A stretch of 64,000 nucleotides of DNA from Rhizophagus clarus (Eukaryota; Glomeromycota; Glomeromycetes; Glomerales; Glomeraceae): assembly GCA_015698045.1 (NCBI GenBank), contig BLAL01000239.1, forward strand, positions 1,612,001 through 1,676,000, read 5' to 3'. Every line of letters starts with the position of its first letter. Positions within the stretch are counted from its first letter, which is position 1. Positions 1-10,429 of this stretch are shown piece by piece. Under the pieces are notes generated by a model, which was given only the letters and a program-made list of their open reading frames with translations, did not search any database and had not been told where the DNA came from. Both the position numbers and the translations under genes were made by a program.

Positions 1-33
1 TGAATTTGTATTGAACTTATGTTGAAGTTAATT
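1..33 (-). repeat. Copy of the Plavaka-type terminal block at the window edge
   Basis: The reverse complement of these bases matches the start of the terminal inverted repeat at 34979-35010, with about four mismatches. It suggests that the left arm, like the right arm, abuts a Plavaka-like element that lies outside the window. Only the first bases are visible, so the element itself cannot be confirmed. Confidence 0.6.
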
Positions 34-360
34 TATTACATTGTGTGCATAGTTTCAAATTTATAATGACGCGCATGATTTTTTATTAAATTTGTGACGA
101 TTAAATTATAAAGTGCATAATTTTTTATAATAGTAATTCTATTTAAAAAAATGTAAAATGCAATGTAATAAGTGATTTTGATTTTCTTTGGTTTTAACAT
201 GATATCTATATTTAAAAACAATTAGACTACGTATGCGCGAGGTCTTTTAATGATGATTCAACTATTCTAATTGCGAATTCAAAAAGATATATTGTTCGAA
301 TTTTATTTATAAAGTGACATTTTATGTACAAACCTTTAATTTGATTTTTAATTCATAAAA

Positions 361-979
361 ATGCCTCACCAAGCTCGCCAACGTCATTCACGATTAAGTA
401 GACCTGAACTGGCACGCTGGCACAATCTGATGATGGATCTACTAATTGATGAATGAAGGAGGAGAAACCATGAGTACCATAGTGCTTATGGTAGGAGTCG
501 GATGGAATTCTGAAAGTCTGTCTCTCAAAGGTTCATATGTGTAATATTTTATATTATATGTTCTTTAAAAAAAAATTCAAATTCAAATAATTTATTTATG
601 TGAAGTCAGAATAAATAACCGGTACAATACAAATTTTATGGGAAATCAATGCAGCCAAAAATTTAGAAATCTCGTAAGAGATTATAAAGTAAGTAAAAAA
701 AAATCAATATAAATTGAATTTATTTGTCTTACCATTTTTTTTTTTTTTTTGATATTTAGAATTTCTGCTCTACCGAAGTGGTGTTCCAGACAGACCCAGA
801 AGACATCTATGGTCGCGTATCAGAGAAATGTATTATGACTTATTTAGAACCCAGTTTTGGGAAAAAGATGGTAATTATAATAAGAATTTCTATCTTTAAT
901 TTTTATATTCACATTCTAAATCTATTTAAAATTTTTAGAAACGGACCATAAGTGCAGGAAAAGAAGAAATCTTCTGTAG
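361..979 (+). pseudogene. Myb/trihelix-like repeat gene, decayed copy (left arm)
   Basis: This is a multi-exon gene family that recurs in this window (34033-34649 and 55860-56490, with a fragment near 59860-59990). Visible pieces are a basic first exon from ATG 361; a second piece around 615-690 ending in a Q-C-S-Q-K-F-x-x-L-V-x-D-Y pattern, as in SANT/trihelix DNA-binding folds; a third exon after the polypyrimidine-AG at 758 with a basic R-P-R-R-H-L-W stretch; and a short basic last exon ending at TAG 977-979. GT..AG boundaries are plausible. The first exon has an in-frame stop (GATGAATGA near 450) that the 55860 copy lacks. Function is probably DNA binding linked to a mobile element; this rests on the motif only. 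Confidence 0.45.
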
Positions 980-2326
980 AAATATTTTTATGAGTAGCAA
1001 GGCCTACCAAAATTTGACTTGTTAATCGTTTTTTTAAACAGTATTTTATTTTAAAAATTATATTTTAATAAATTTTTTTATTCTTTTATCTAAACATACC
1101 TTTTTCCATTCTCCTTTTGAAATAATATACTATTCTCGTCTTTTCCAATTTATTTTGGGCATGAATTTTTTTTTGCCTAAATCATATATGTACTGATATA
1201 TATTGGTGTGACTAATAGCTTAGATATCGGGCTCTGGTAGTCTGAATAATATTACATATATCGGTATATATATATATATGGAAAATAAAATAAAATTATA
1301 TTCATAGTATAATATATTGATTTAATATACCGTATCCATTATCTACAGTAAAATAAATAATACGTTATAAACATATGAATTTAATATACCGTATCCATGG
1401 TTTGCGAACCGTATGCAACATACTGATATACAGTAAAAATATGTTTATACTATATACATTATAAATGTATGAATTTAAAATACCGTATCATACAGTATAT
1501 TCACCATATACTTTATTACATTTTTTATTATTAGTATTTTGCAAACAGTATACTTAATACTGATATGCAGTATACAAAATTGCGAACAGTATTAATGATA
1601 CACATATACAGTATACAAACAGTATACATAATTTTTATAGGGAAGGTGTTTTCGACATATTCAAACAAAGAAATACTTGATAATATTTTGTGTGAAATCA
1701 AGAAGAAAAATATTTTTTTTTGATTTTATGACGTGTTTATTTATATTCAATTTTGCCAGCCACATCATTACATCACAAAAAAATGATGATCTGCAGCCAA
1801 TCATTATTTTGACAATTTTGCCAATTTCGACTTGACGAATTTATTTCAGCTTTTTGCCATTTTGATTTGCATTGACGAATTGTTTATTTTTTTTCGACAT
1901 TTTCGACATATCAAAATTCTTTATTTACGACATGCATCTTTAATTGTAGATCTCAACATTGCAAAGGCATTAGGGAATATGTATATATAAATTTTTTTTA
2001 TTTTACTTGCTCGACCGCTCAGTAATAAAGGCCTAGTAACATTATATAAATATACTCTGATTGAAATTTAGTAGGAATAGCCTGTAGCTCTGAAGAAAAT
2101 AAACTTATAAATAAATACTATTCAGATAGATAGGGAAAAAATTTGAAATATTTTTTGGGGATCGATTTCTAATTATTTTATCACACAAGCAGTTACACAG
2201 AGTTACAAATAATTTGTGGTGTATCACTTATTACATCATATACACTTTAACGAGGATCAAAAAATGTGCTAATTTATATTGCATATGACTACAGCTATTT
2301 TATTAAGATAATATTTGGAATCTGGG
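980..2326. other. Gene-free AT-rich stretch with palindromic ATACTG/CAGTAT repeats
   Basis: I see no gene here. Positions 1200-1640 hold many short palindromic motifs (TATACTG, CAGTATAC, ACCGTATCCAT) and a (TA)n run near 1265. Positions 1740-1930 hold repeated TTTCGACAT/TTTTGCCA words. The whole stretch is mirrored at 32700-34030 with small differences. Confidence 0.6.
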
Positions 2327-2925
2327 TTAAGGATTGATCTGAAAAATTTGGCGCACAAACTTACAATTATCATCTAAATCTGAGAAATTTATGGTAAAAT
2401 ACTTTTCTAGAACATAATATATTCTTAATGTTGGTAAATCATATATGTTTTGTATTTCTACTGATTTACTCCTATATTTCTCACAATCCAAAATTCTGAT
2501 GAAGTATGCATAATTATATTTTTTATGAATACTATAATATTTGGGATTCTGTAGCCATTTTAACATGTTAGGCCAATATGTATCTCTAACAACTATATAG
2601 CCTTATTGATATAATAATTTATTAACAAGTATTAATGTTACAAAACCTAATCGTTCCCATAATTGGACTCTCTTCTCGTATATCCAATCATTTTTTGCTG
2701 AAAAGCAATAATCATCATACCAAATTTGTCCTGAAGGATGATATCCCTATTCATTTTTCATATCTAAAAACTTCTTATCATTAGGAGTAGCATCATTTCT
2801 TACTATTTCCCAAACTTTTTTTGTCAAAGATTCAGGTCTCTTCTTGTAATTCCTGTAAGCTTGCTGGATAACTATTGCATAGAAATTCTCAAACTGATAG
2901 TTATATTATCTCGTAATCAAGAATT
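2327..2925 (-). pseudogene. IQ-motif-like family protein, decayed copy 2 (left arm)
   Basis: Read on the minus strand, the frame starts with an IQ-like pattern (IQQAYRNYKKRPESL-type) near 2900 and continues with a W-E-I-V-R-N-D segment, a Trp/Tyr-rich middle, and a C-terminus ending in Q-I-F-Q-I-N-P at the TAA at 2327-2329. In-frame stops interrupt it near 2745 and 2605. The mirrored copy at 32085-32694 has further stops and amino-acid changes. I recall the I-Q-x-A-Y-R-N-Y-x-K-R followed by W-E-x-V-R-N-D combination as a repetitive family in Rhizophagus. No function is known to me. Confidence 0.5.
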
Positions 2926-3125
2926 CATAAGAGCGTTTTATTGAACTTTTGAACTTTTTAAAAAAATACTTTATTAAAATAGTTATAGATTAGAGGATCT
3001 AACCCAGAATAGGTAGATCACATTTTTTATCTGGCAGGTGATACATTCATTACATGTAGATATTCATTTTGCAAAAAAATATATCACAGATAAGTTATAA
3101 TTTATAAATATAGTTATATTAATAT

Positions 3126-4004
3126 TTAGTTTAAGGATATTAAGTCTATCTCTTTTTTTGCATTTTTTCGCACAGAATCAAAATATTTTCCAGTATCAAT
3201 TAAGACCTGGCTTCTTTCAAATCTATAAGCTGAAATCTTAGGCGTACTTGCACTACATTGCATTAATGCAAATGGTTTCAGTGGTAATAGAGGAGGAGTC
3301 AATGAACATGATTCATTCCAAAATTTACTAATCAAACTAAGCATAAATTCTTTGATTTCCACAGGCTTAATTGACTTTATATTTTTAGGTTTAGTATACT
3401 TGCTAGACGCAGTATAGTTACATTATATTTTATTTCTTGCTATAGCTAATCTATTAGACAATTGGCGTCTCTTATGCTTCAAATAACTTATATAATCATA
3501 AAATTGATCAAGTGGAACATTAAAAGGTCTATATAATCTATCAATAGAATACCATATATTTAAGTTTACAGTGCAATAAATATCTCTACTAGGCATACTA
3601 AGAAACTTCTTTTCTCTAGGAGTGTTATTATTTCTAACCGCCTCCCAAACTTGTTTTTCTAGTGAAACAGACCTCTTCCTATAATTTCTATAAGCTCTTT
3701 GAATAAGTTGAGCACTTCCATCCTCAGTTTTAGCTTTGGAGTATTCATTATCCTAATGATATTTTAACAAGTCCTTGGATTTAATCTCATATTCATATTT
3801 GCGCCATCCGTTGAAATATGTCTTTTTTAGTTTTACATCAGTGATCTTTAGTAATTTCCAGTAATCGAAGCAAATAGCCATTTGACTTTTATGAATCCTA
3901 GGTCTGTAATATTCATAATCTCTCACCTTACCTTTGCCAAATCCTGTATAAAGACAGTGCATATGGTAAACGCTCCAATATTTCTCAGCTAACAGTATTT
4001 GCAT
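3126..4004 (-). pseudogene. IQ-motif-like family protein, decayed copy 1 (left arm)
   Basis: This is one minus-strand frame from ATG 4004 to the stop at 3126-3128, interrupted by in-frame TAG at 3753-3755 and by a TAA near 3424. The N-terminal 83 residues are aromatic and basic. After the first stop comes an IQ-like I-Q-R-A-Y-R-N-Y-R-K-R pattern with V-W-E-A-V-R-N-N, and then a Leu/Pro-rich C-terminal part. It is homologous to the neighbouring frame at 2327-2925, so the two are tandem paralogues. The mirrored copy is at 31015-31893. Confidence 0.5.
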
Positions 4005-4075
4005 AGTACCTCTTACCCAAACAGCCTATTGCTGTAAAGTTTCACACAATCTAATAATTAATAAATAATTATATA

Positions 4076-4558
4076 CATTCAAACCTCCATATAATTACCA
4101 AGTTGGTTACATCCTTAACTGGTGATTGTATAGAGGTGTGATTGTATATATAGTATATAATTTTTTTATCAGAAATCAGAAATAAAATTATTAAAATTAT
4201 CTTAGTTTTGACCTGAATTATAAAATTATAAAATTATAAATTACATGAATTGCATATTTTTGGGTGATAGTCATTTTATAAAAAACAATTTTGAAAATTT
4301 CTTATAATCTACATTCTAAAAAAGGAAATTTGTTTATAGTTCTGGCTGAAATTATGATATAACTGAAATTATAGTGACTATAAAGAGATTTAATTACTAG
4401 TAAAAATAATATGTATGTTGCAGATCATGCGGTGATAGTGATTATAACTGAATTGTGATTATAAAGAGGTAAATTAACTAAGTAAAAGTCAGTTTCACAA
4501 AATTGGATTCTTATGTAGAGGCTTGACTATATAGGGTGTGATTGTATAGAAATTTGAC
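4076..4558. mobile_element. pogo/Tigger-like non-autonomous element (left arm)
   Basis: The left end reads TTCAAACCTCCATATAATTA, and the reverse complement of the right end reads GTCAAATTTCTATACAATCA. These are imperfect terminal inverted repeats in the style of pogo-family ends, flanked by TA. The interior has repeated 'GTGATTGTATAGAGGTGTGATTGTA' style words and no transposase. The mirror copy lies at 30461-30943, so insertion preceded duplication or homogenisation of the arm. The exact ends are uncertain by a few bases. Confidence 0.45.
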
Positions 4559-5214
4559 TATAGTTTTTCTGTTTTGATTTTTTTTTTCAGGATCAGTACC
4601 ATATCTAGCATAATTTCTCATATATGCGCTAATATACCTCATATCATATCCAGGCGGAGATTGATAGGTTTAGGTACAGTTTTATTAAAAACTTCGTCTA
4701 TAAAAATACTACTTTCTCCAGATATATTTATTAGTAAATTAGTGATTTATAGCGTTTTTTGCAATTAAGAGATTTATAGCAATTTCAATAATTTATAGCA
4801 GTTTGTAACAAGTATACTATAATAAATATCAGATTCATTTTTATTCGATTGTTCCTTGATAGTTCTAGGAGTATTCCAGAAGCTGACGAGTTTCTATACA
4901 TAGCGCTTTCAGCTAAATCACAAGATGATCTGCTAATTATATTCTGGAAAAATTAAAGACACAGGTGCAGAAATCTTGGCGCAATACAAAGGAATTTTGA
5001 CTTATACAGCAGCCCCCCAAATTTCTCCAGGTCTATATATATCACGTGACATTTTCCAGGTTGTGATGTTTAACTGTCACAGATCACGTGATTGCAGAGA
5101 ACGTGCTGACTATATTTATCTCAGTGACAATTTTTTTGAGTGGTCTAAATCTTATTCATTACGTACACTATTCATCATAACCTGGAGAAATTTGGAGGGG
5201 TTTATGTATGAGTT

Positions 5215-5395
5215 AAGGAATGTTAGACATGCATGTCCACTACAAAAAAATTTGGACATGCATGTCTACTAATTATGCAGTGGTCAGTATCAATCAAAAA
5301 ATTTGGACATGCGTGTCCACTAATCATGCGGGTCAGTATCGATCAAAAAATTTGGACATGTAATTTACTAATCATGCAGTAGCCAGTATCAATTA
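5215..5395. repeat. Three-unit ~58-bp tandem repeat with GACATGCATGTC palindromes
   Basis: Units contain AAAAAATTTGGACATGCATGTC(C/T)ACTAAT, followed by CATGC(A/G)G and GTCAGTATC. The GGACATGCATGTCC core is a perfect palindrome in the first unit and decays in later ones. The mirror copy is at 29623-29803. It could be a protein-binding array or just a minisatellite. Confidence 0.7.
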
Positions 5396-5541
5396 AAAAA
5401 ATAAATGGCTGAACTGGTTAAACTTTATTAATATATGTTTTCAGAACACTTTTTTTACACTATAACAGATATTGCCAGACATGCAAGTCACAAGCGCTGT
5501 AATATGTGGCGTAATACACTGCCGAAGGCGCTCAGGGCAAA

Positions 5542-5730
5542 CTATCCCCAAAGCACTTTAACAATTACGTATTCAATATCTTTCTTAGACAAGGCCGTTA
5601 TAGATGATAATGAAAAAGTTTTAATTCTTCCTATCATAGCTCTACCCATATTTACATCCACATTGATGCTGACTTGCTTTTTCATACATATGCTCAAATT
5701 TGGAGTGCTAGAGACTTTGATCATTACCAA
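5542..5730 (-). other. Short open frame, possibly a gene remnant
   Basis: A 62-residue minus-strand frame, identical in the other arm (29288-29476). It is fairly hydrophilic and continues beyond its stop as a plausible frame. The arms are identical here at DNA level, so conservation is no evidence of selection. No family is recognised. Confidence 0.2.
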
Positions 5731-6064
5731 TGGTAACGGTTTTTGCCAAGAAAAAATTTTTGATCAAACACAATTATGTGTGATCAAACAAATTAAGTCA
5801 CACAGTATGTAAAATCATAAAGTCTAAAAGAAAAAATAACTATGTTAATGAAATGTTTCTATATTAGCAAACAGATAAAATACTTTTATTATTTTTTTAA
5901 TTATATGCAGAAAATCAAATGTGAAATTTTATAATACATTGCAAAGTTGTAAATATATATAGTATGCTATTGAAACAATCTAAGTACTCTATGTTAATAA
6001 AATCTTGCAACCTTCTAACAATTTTCCGCTAATCTCTAAACATGGATTGTTAGATAAACATGAT

Positions 6065-8168
6065 TTACCCGAACCATTTATGATTAAGCACATTATTTGA
6101 ATTAATTCTCTTATTGCTCAAACCTTCTAAAAAATCATTTCCAACTCCCGAATTCACTATATTAAGATTTCTAAGCATCTTTGCAAACTGATACAAATCA
6201 GATTGTATCGTATACTTATTTTTCTTGTTGAGTGTTCTACGGTCCCAATCCCTCAAATTTTCAGATGGTGAAAATCCACTTATATTACTATGCTCAAAAT
6301 CAATAAGAACGTACTTATAATCTTCGATACCAGGAACAAAGACAATATTTGGAAGCCGAATATCACAATGAACATAATCGTTTTCGTGTAACCAGGTTAA
6401 CCCGGTAAGAACACTACGCGCCATCTCACGAGCTTCGTTTTCACTATTCAATTGAAAGTTTCGACCTCGCGTTTCAAACACAACTCTATAAGTCCCTCGG
6501 TTCCGAATTTTGGGCCCCCCACCTTTCTTTATTTGGATAAGTCCAGGGTGACCTTTTGCGCAATTATACACAGTCAATAAAAAAGCAACACGACCATCAT
6601 CATTCCCATATGGAAGATCTTTTAGTGGGACCATTTTCTCCACCGAATCATCAAAAAATGTAATCGTCGATTTTTCTAATTTCATCCGTTTCCCAATAGG
6701 AACAATTGATCCGTGAATACTACCGCTCACAGTCCTAATTATGCGTGCAATATTGACCACTATACAGAGAATGGAAACACGATCTCGGCTGTTTTTGATA
6801 TCTAAACGATTTGAAAGCGGAACTAAGCGATTTAGCGGATTTGCATTTTGCGATCCATCGATTGCATAAAAACGCAAATTCGGTCCTGCTACGGCATAAC
6901 ATAACATAAACTGTATGTTTCCAAAATTTAAAGGATCAAACGTGTTGAATTTGTCTTCAAGTTCACGCTCAGCAATTGAAAAATCCTTAGCATCAGCTTT
7001 CTCTTCGCCTTTAAATAGAAGCACATCATTTATCCAACATAAAAAATCTGGTCTTTTATTTCCTACAGTTGTTGTTCCCTGATCCTTGCTGTTCCGATCC
7101 ATTTCAATTGGAAGCACTCCTCCACCAAGACTCTCGCGAAAAATCTGAAGAGGGATCCTGATCAAACTATCTATTCCCCAGTGTACCATATCTTCCGATG
7201 TATCATCAAAGTCTTGCTTTTCAAATATGTCAGTAAGTAGACAGGAAATATGTTTTGCTAGATTACTTCCACATTCATCATCACTTGTTTGGATATATTC
7301 AGCAAACTGAGGAAATTTTTTCTCTTCGTAAAAAGATACGGGCAATTTTCGAACAAGTTGTGCAGAAACAAGAGGTCTAAGATCATTTGCATGATTTGGG
7401 ATAGTATTGAATGATTGGATAAGAGTATCGCAAATCAAGGCGGTCCTGTCGACTTGCATTTCATCAAAACTCCGCTTCGATCCTACTTAGAAAAGAAGCG
7501 TAATAAACGTTATTCCATTAGTACGCGTCAAAAAATTAGTGAAGCATTACAAAGAACACTGATAGGTTAGAAGCAGATAAAGTATCGGCAAATTTGACAC
7601 GATATTATCAAAATACTGCATAATACTCAATACGTTGACGAACTTATTACGACTCACTTACCAGCAACGGGTTGTTCTACGATAACGCGAATGTGTTTTT
7701 TGGGCGGGTTTGACGATAAGAAGCAGGAAAGAAAAGCACAAGAATAAGTAAGTATTCGGTATTATTGGCGAATATGACAGAAGACGAAAAAATTGAGCTA
7801 TATCACGTTGACTAAATTTTTGACTCACCGATGGCAACAGTAGGAAGTTGCACTAGAATGTGTAGGTTTGTGTCAGCTGGTTGCGTACTAAAATGAACAC
7901 TAATTTTTTGTAAGTTGTTATCCATTTCCAGACTAACACTAAGATCTACAGTTTTAAGCATCGTAACGGCATTCTCGTCTCTGGTAATTCCGAGGTGGAT
8001 ATCGACTTTAAACAATTTAAGATCCCTCGCCGACACGCTTCCACCAATATCATTCTTGATAGCTTTCTTAAGGGCACCAATATTCTTATTAATATCAATA
8101 TCGACCGGTAAAGTTTTTTCATAAGGATCTTCTCCAACAACCAAGCAGTTTAGTGTTACAGAAGTCAT
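6065..8168 (-). CDS. Crinkler-type effector: ubiquitin-like header, REase-fold nuclease and kinase domain
   Basis: Predicted three-exon gene: exon 1 7829-8168, 15-nt exon 7662-7676, exon 3 6065-7482. All junctions are GT..AG and phase 1, giving about 590 aa. Exon 1 encodes a Crinkler (CRN) ubiquitin-like header with the typical L-N-C-L-V-x-G start and H-I-L-V-Q-L-P end. The exon-3 body has a PD-(D/E)XK-like signature (P-D near residue 137 and E-x-K near 152, counted from the internal Met at 7459). It also has a kinase-like C-terminus with H-C-D-I-R-L-P-N near 364-371 and D-F-E near 387-389, in place of HRD and DFG. CR-toxin families are known to combine such nuclease and kinase modules and are thought to act in host or rival nuclei. 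No secretion signal is visible. The body is identical to 27536-28953. The gene appears intact. Confidence 0.8.
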
Positions 8169-8238
8169 GGCAGTTCGTTTTATACTTGGAAAAAATCGTA
8201 GTACGAATGGCTATGTAAGAAAATTGATTATCGCGAAC

Positions 8239-8252
8239 GGTCTATATAAGAG
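8239..8252 (-). promoter_or_regulatory. TATA-like promoter element of the left effector gene
   Basis: On the minus strand CTTATATAGACC lies about 75 bases upstream of the ATG at 8168. The upstream sequence is recognisably related to the region before the right-arm gene at 26800-26900. Confidence 0.4.
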
Positions 8253-8366
8253 ATTAGATCGATGACTCGTCACTCATCAGTTGATAGTCTCTGACATCAC
8301 TACTTTTTACATATCGGGTAATAAGCGTGAACGGTATGAGTGATGAAAAAAAGAAAAAGATTAGCT

Positions 8367-8882
8367 CTATGCTACGATTGCGAACTTGAGTTTATTGCTT
8401 GAAGTGTTGCAAGTAAGACAATATTCCAACTTATCTTGAGAATAGAACTTCACTAATTCAGGATCATAAGGGAGCTTATTCCCATTTTCGCAGTACCATG
8501 AGCCATGTAATCCATAATTCCCATATATTCCATCGCAAATAGGACATGGTGAGCTCCACAGCTGAGGTGATGTAAAATCATAATTATCAATCCTTCTGAA
8601 ACTATTTTCAAATTTCAAGTATGGGAAGTGCTCTAGGACGGATTTAATAATTAATTCTAGATCAGGTTTGGCTTCAAAGGTGATGGGCCCTTTTTCTAGC
8701 TTTGAATTTATAACTTCTGACTCATGTACTTCTAATAGTTGCCATGACTCATTTCCAGTTTGTTTTTTATATCTTTTGTATAATTTAGAACAAATTTTAT
8801 CTGTCAAAATACTTGGTAATCCAATTAGTTTGGTATGCCAATTCAGATATTTGGTGGTTAGTATTTTATCAGACTCAGTCAT
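8367..8882 (-). CDS. Cysteine-rich family protein, unknown function
   Basis: An intact 171-aa frame. The N-terminal half is helical and basic (K-Y-K-K-Q-T-G-x-E-x-W-Q-L). The C-terminal third holds a probable zinc-binding pattern: C-P-I-C-D-G, then H-G-S-W-Y-C-E-N-G, then Y-C-L-T-C. The paralogue at 26220-26738 keeps all these cysteines. I recall this as a lineage-specific family in Rhizophagus-like fungi, but no function. Next to it on the same strand lies the coiled-coil family pseudogene (9044-9835), an arrangement repeated in the other arm, so the two travel together. Confidence 0.65.
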   Translation of the reverse strand: MTESDKILTTKYLNWHTKLIGLPSILTDKICSKLYKRYKKQTGNESWQLLEVHESEVINSKLEKGPITFEAKPDLELIIKSVLEHFPYLKFENSFRRIDNYDFTSPQLWSSPCPICDGIYGNYGLHGSWYCENGNKLPYDPELVKFYSQDKLEYCLTCNTSSNKLKFAIVA

Positions 8883-9043
8883 TTTCCTTTTTATATGACT
8901 GCAAACAATTTAAATCCCTGCCTCTTTATTCTTCGAACTGCAAGGTGAGAAAAAAACCTATCTGTTATACAGAACCTGTGAGCCTGCAAGTAAGAAATAT
9001 ATCACTTTTCTCCCACCCTGAAATCTTTGATTGAGGGGTAAGA

Positions 9044-9835
9044 CTATGCAGTTATCTCAATTTCACGCTGTTCACATTTAATAAAGTAAGATCTGGCTTT
9101 ATACTCACCTTCTATTTCTTCATCATCATGACCTAATTTGCATAATGGGCAGATGTAGTTCCTGCATAATGTCTCATCAATAATCCCATAATAATCGAAA
9201 TTTTCAAAACTACATTCTCTATATAAATTAGGATATTGATCCAATATCTTGTTACGAAAATAGGAATGATCAGGCTTAGATTAGTATGCAGATGATACAC
9301 TTGTGATCACTACCTCATCACCACAGAAATCTTCCTTCTTAAGATCTGTAAGATCATTATCATCTGCTTTAGCTGGAGTAATTTGAGGTGTAGATGGTGT
9401 ATTTACTTCAGGCAAGATTTTTTCGTGATAGGCTATCTCAGAAATTTTGGACATATGGGGTCTTTGCAATAGAAAGGTACAAAACTCAAAAAAAAATAAA
9501 AATTTAATTAATATTAAATTTACACTTATTTTAGTAAAAAAAACATAATTAGCATATAAAGTAAATTTAAAAATTTTTTTGAGTTTCGTACCTTTCTATT
9601 GCAAAGACCCCATATGATCAGTTTCCAGAGACAACTTTTCCAAAGATATACCATAATCTATGATCTCTTGAAATTGTGCATCAGTAAACTCTGAAATGGA
9701 ATTTGCGCTATATGAATTAATATACTTGATCTTATCTAAACCCACTTTTTTGAATAATTTATAGTTTTTCTCAGCTCTCTGAGTTTTCTCACACAAGCTA
9801 TCCTGTGATACATCCAGTGGAATACCACGCTATAA
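9044..9835 (-). pseudogene. Coiled-coil family protein, C-terminal half, broken by a MITE
   Basis: Pieces at 9796-9613, 9455-9281 and 9244-9044 form one continuous frame once the 157-bp MITE (9456-9612) and one copy of the TA are removed, plus one in-frame TAA near 9281. Landmarks are K-T-Q-R-A, Y-S-A-N-S-I-S-E-F-T, the acidic E-D-F-C-G-D-E-V-V segment, and a C-terminal C-P-L-C motif followed by F-I-K-C-E-Q-R-E-I-E-I. The full-length relative is 24523-26113. The N-terminal half is missing: the homology stops at 9835, where a palindrome and 19-bp satellite begin. Confidence 0.65.
9456..9612. mobile_element. 157-bp MITE, copy 1
   Basis: The ends are near-perfect terminal inverted repeats starting TGGGGTCTTTGCAATAGAAA and flanked by TA. 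A second copy of identical length lies at 20957-21113. Removing it restores the reading frame of the host gene. TA duplication and small size suggest a Tc1/mariner-type non-autonomous element. CATATG could also be read as the target site here, but only TA fits both copies. Confidence 0.85.
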
Positions 9836-9864
9836 TATAATTATATTATAGCGTGGTATCCCAC
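9817..9864. repeat. 48-bp near-perfect palindrome at the arm/satellite junction
   Basis: Two 24-base halves centred on 9840/9841 match as inverted repeats with one mismatch (GTGGAATACC... against GTGGGATACC...). Each half contains one unit of the 19-bp satellite that follows. It sits where homology to the right arm ends. Confidence 0.9.
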
Positions 9865-9965
9865 TTAGACTAGGTTATAGTACCACGCTATAATCTAAAA
9901 TACCACACTATAATCTGAATACCATATTATAATCTGAATACCGCGCTATAATCTAAATACCATAC
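9865..9965 (+). repeat. 19-bp satellite, left block
   Basis: Tandem units of the form TACCACACTATAATCTGAA with variants (TACCATATTATAATCTGAA, TACCGCGCTATAATCTAAA). The block continues in phase at 12891-13015 on the far side of an inserted element, with inverted stray units near 13396-13440. Confidence 0.85.
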
Positions 9966-10429
9966 TTAAGGTTGCTTGCCGAAACTAGGGAGTTTCGGCA
10001 TGCCGAAACTGCCGAAACTGCCGAAACTAGGTTTCGGCAAGCACCTAAAAATGCCGAAATGCCGAAACTGCCGAAACTGCCGAAACTGTTTCGGCATTTC
10101 GGCGTAGTATATCATATGATATACATATAGTTTCGGCATCTGCGGTTCACAGATTAGATCCAAATCTTTTATTTTTAGGATGCCGGACTGGACTTACACA
10201 TGAAGCAAGTTGGCAAATAAAGAAACGTTTCTAACGTTTCTTTCTTTTTTCTGTAGGAACGCCGGACGAAATTACGAACCGGACTTTTGAGTGGAGGTTA
10301 TACTTTTCCGCGAATTAGATGCAGCTGTGCCGAATCCTAATTGACGTAACCGTAATTATTTCGGCAGAATTTCGACAGCCGCAATGCATTTCGACAGACG
10401 TAATGCATTTCGACAGTTGATTGATTATA

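Larger units (their letters stand above)
1..9835 (+). repeat. Left arm of giant inverted repeat
   Basis: This arm is the reverse complement of 25535-35010, with paired coordinates summing to about 35018 (for example 6065-7459 against 27559-28953). The part 3400-7784 is essentially identical to its partner; I noticed one A/T-run indel near 4165 and one small indel near 7730. The outer part 1-3400 differs by a few percent, for example three differences in about 46 bases near 50. The inner part 8200-9835 is only recognisable at protein level. The arm probably continues left of the window, since position 1 lies inside a block that also ends the right arm. Further homology to the right arm reappears at 17609-18679, so the left arm looks split by an insertion. 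Confidence 0.93.

Noticed and set aside
36..221. Open frame of 61 codons mirrored near 34789-34974
   Set aside because: AT-rich low-complexity translation, and the mirror copy exists because the DNA is duplicated; no motif.
5215..5395. CRISPR-like array
   Set aside because: Three contiguous imperfect tandem units without unique spacers in eukaryotic-type DNA.
5435..5812. 125-codon plus-strand frame in the left arm (and its mirror at 29206-29583)
   Set aside because: It is the complement of an equally open minus-strand frame, has no family resemblance, and arm identity gives no evidence of selection.
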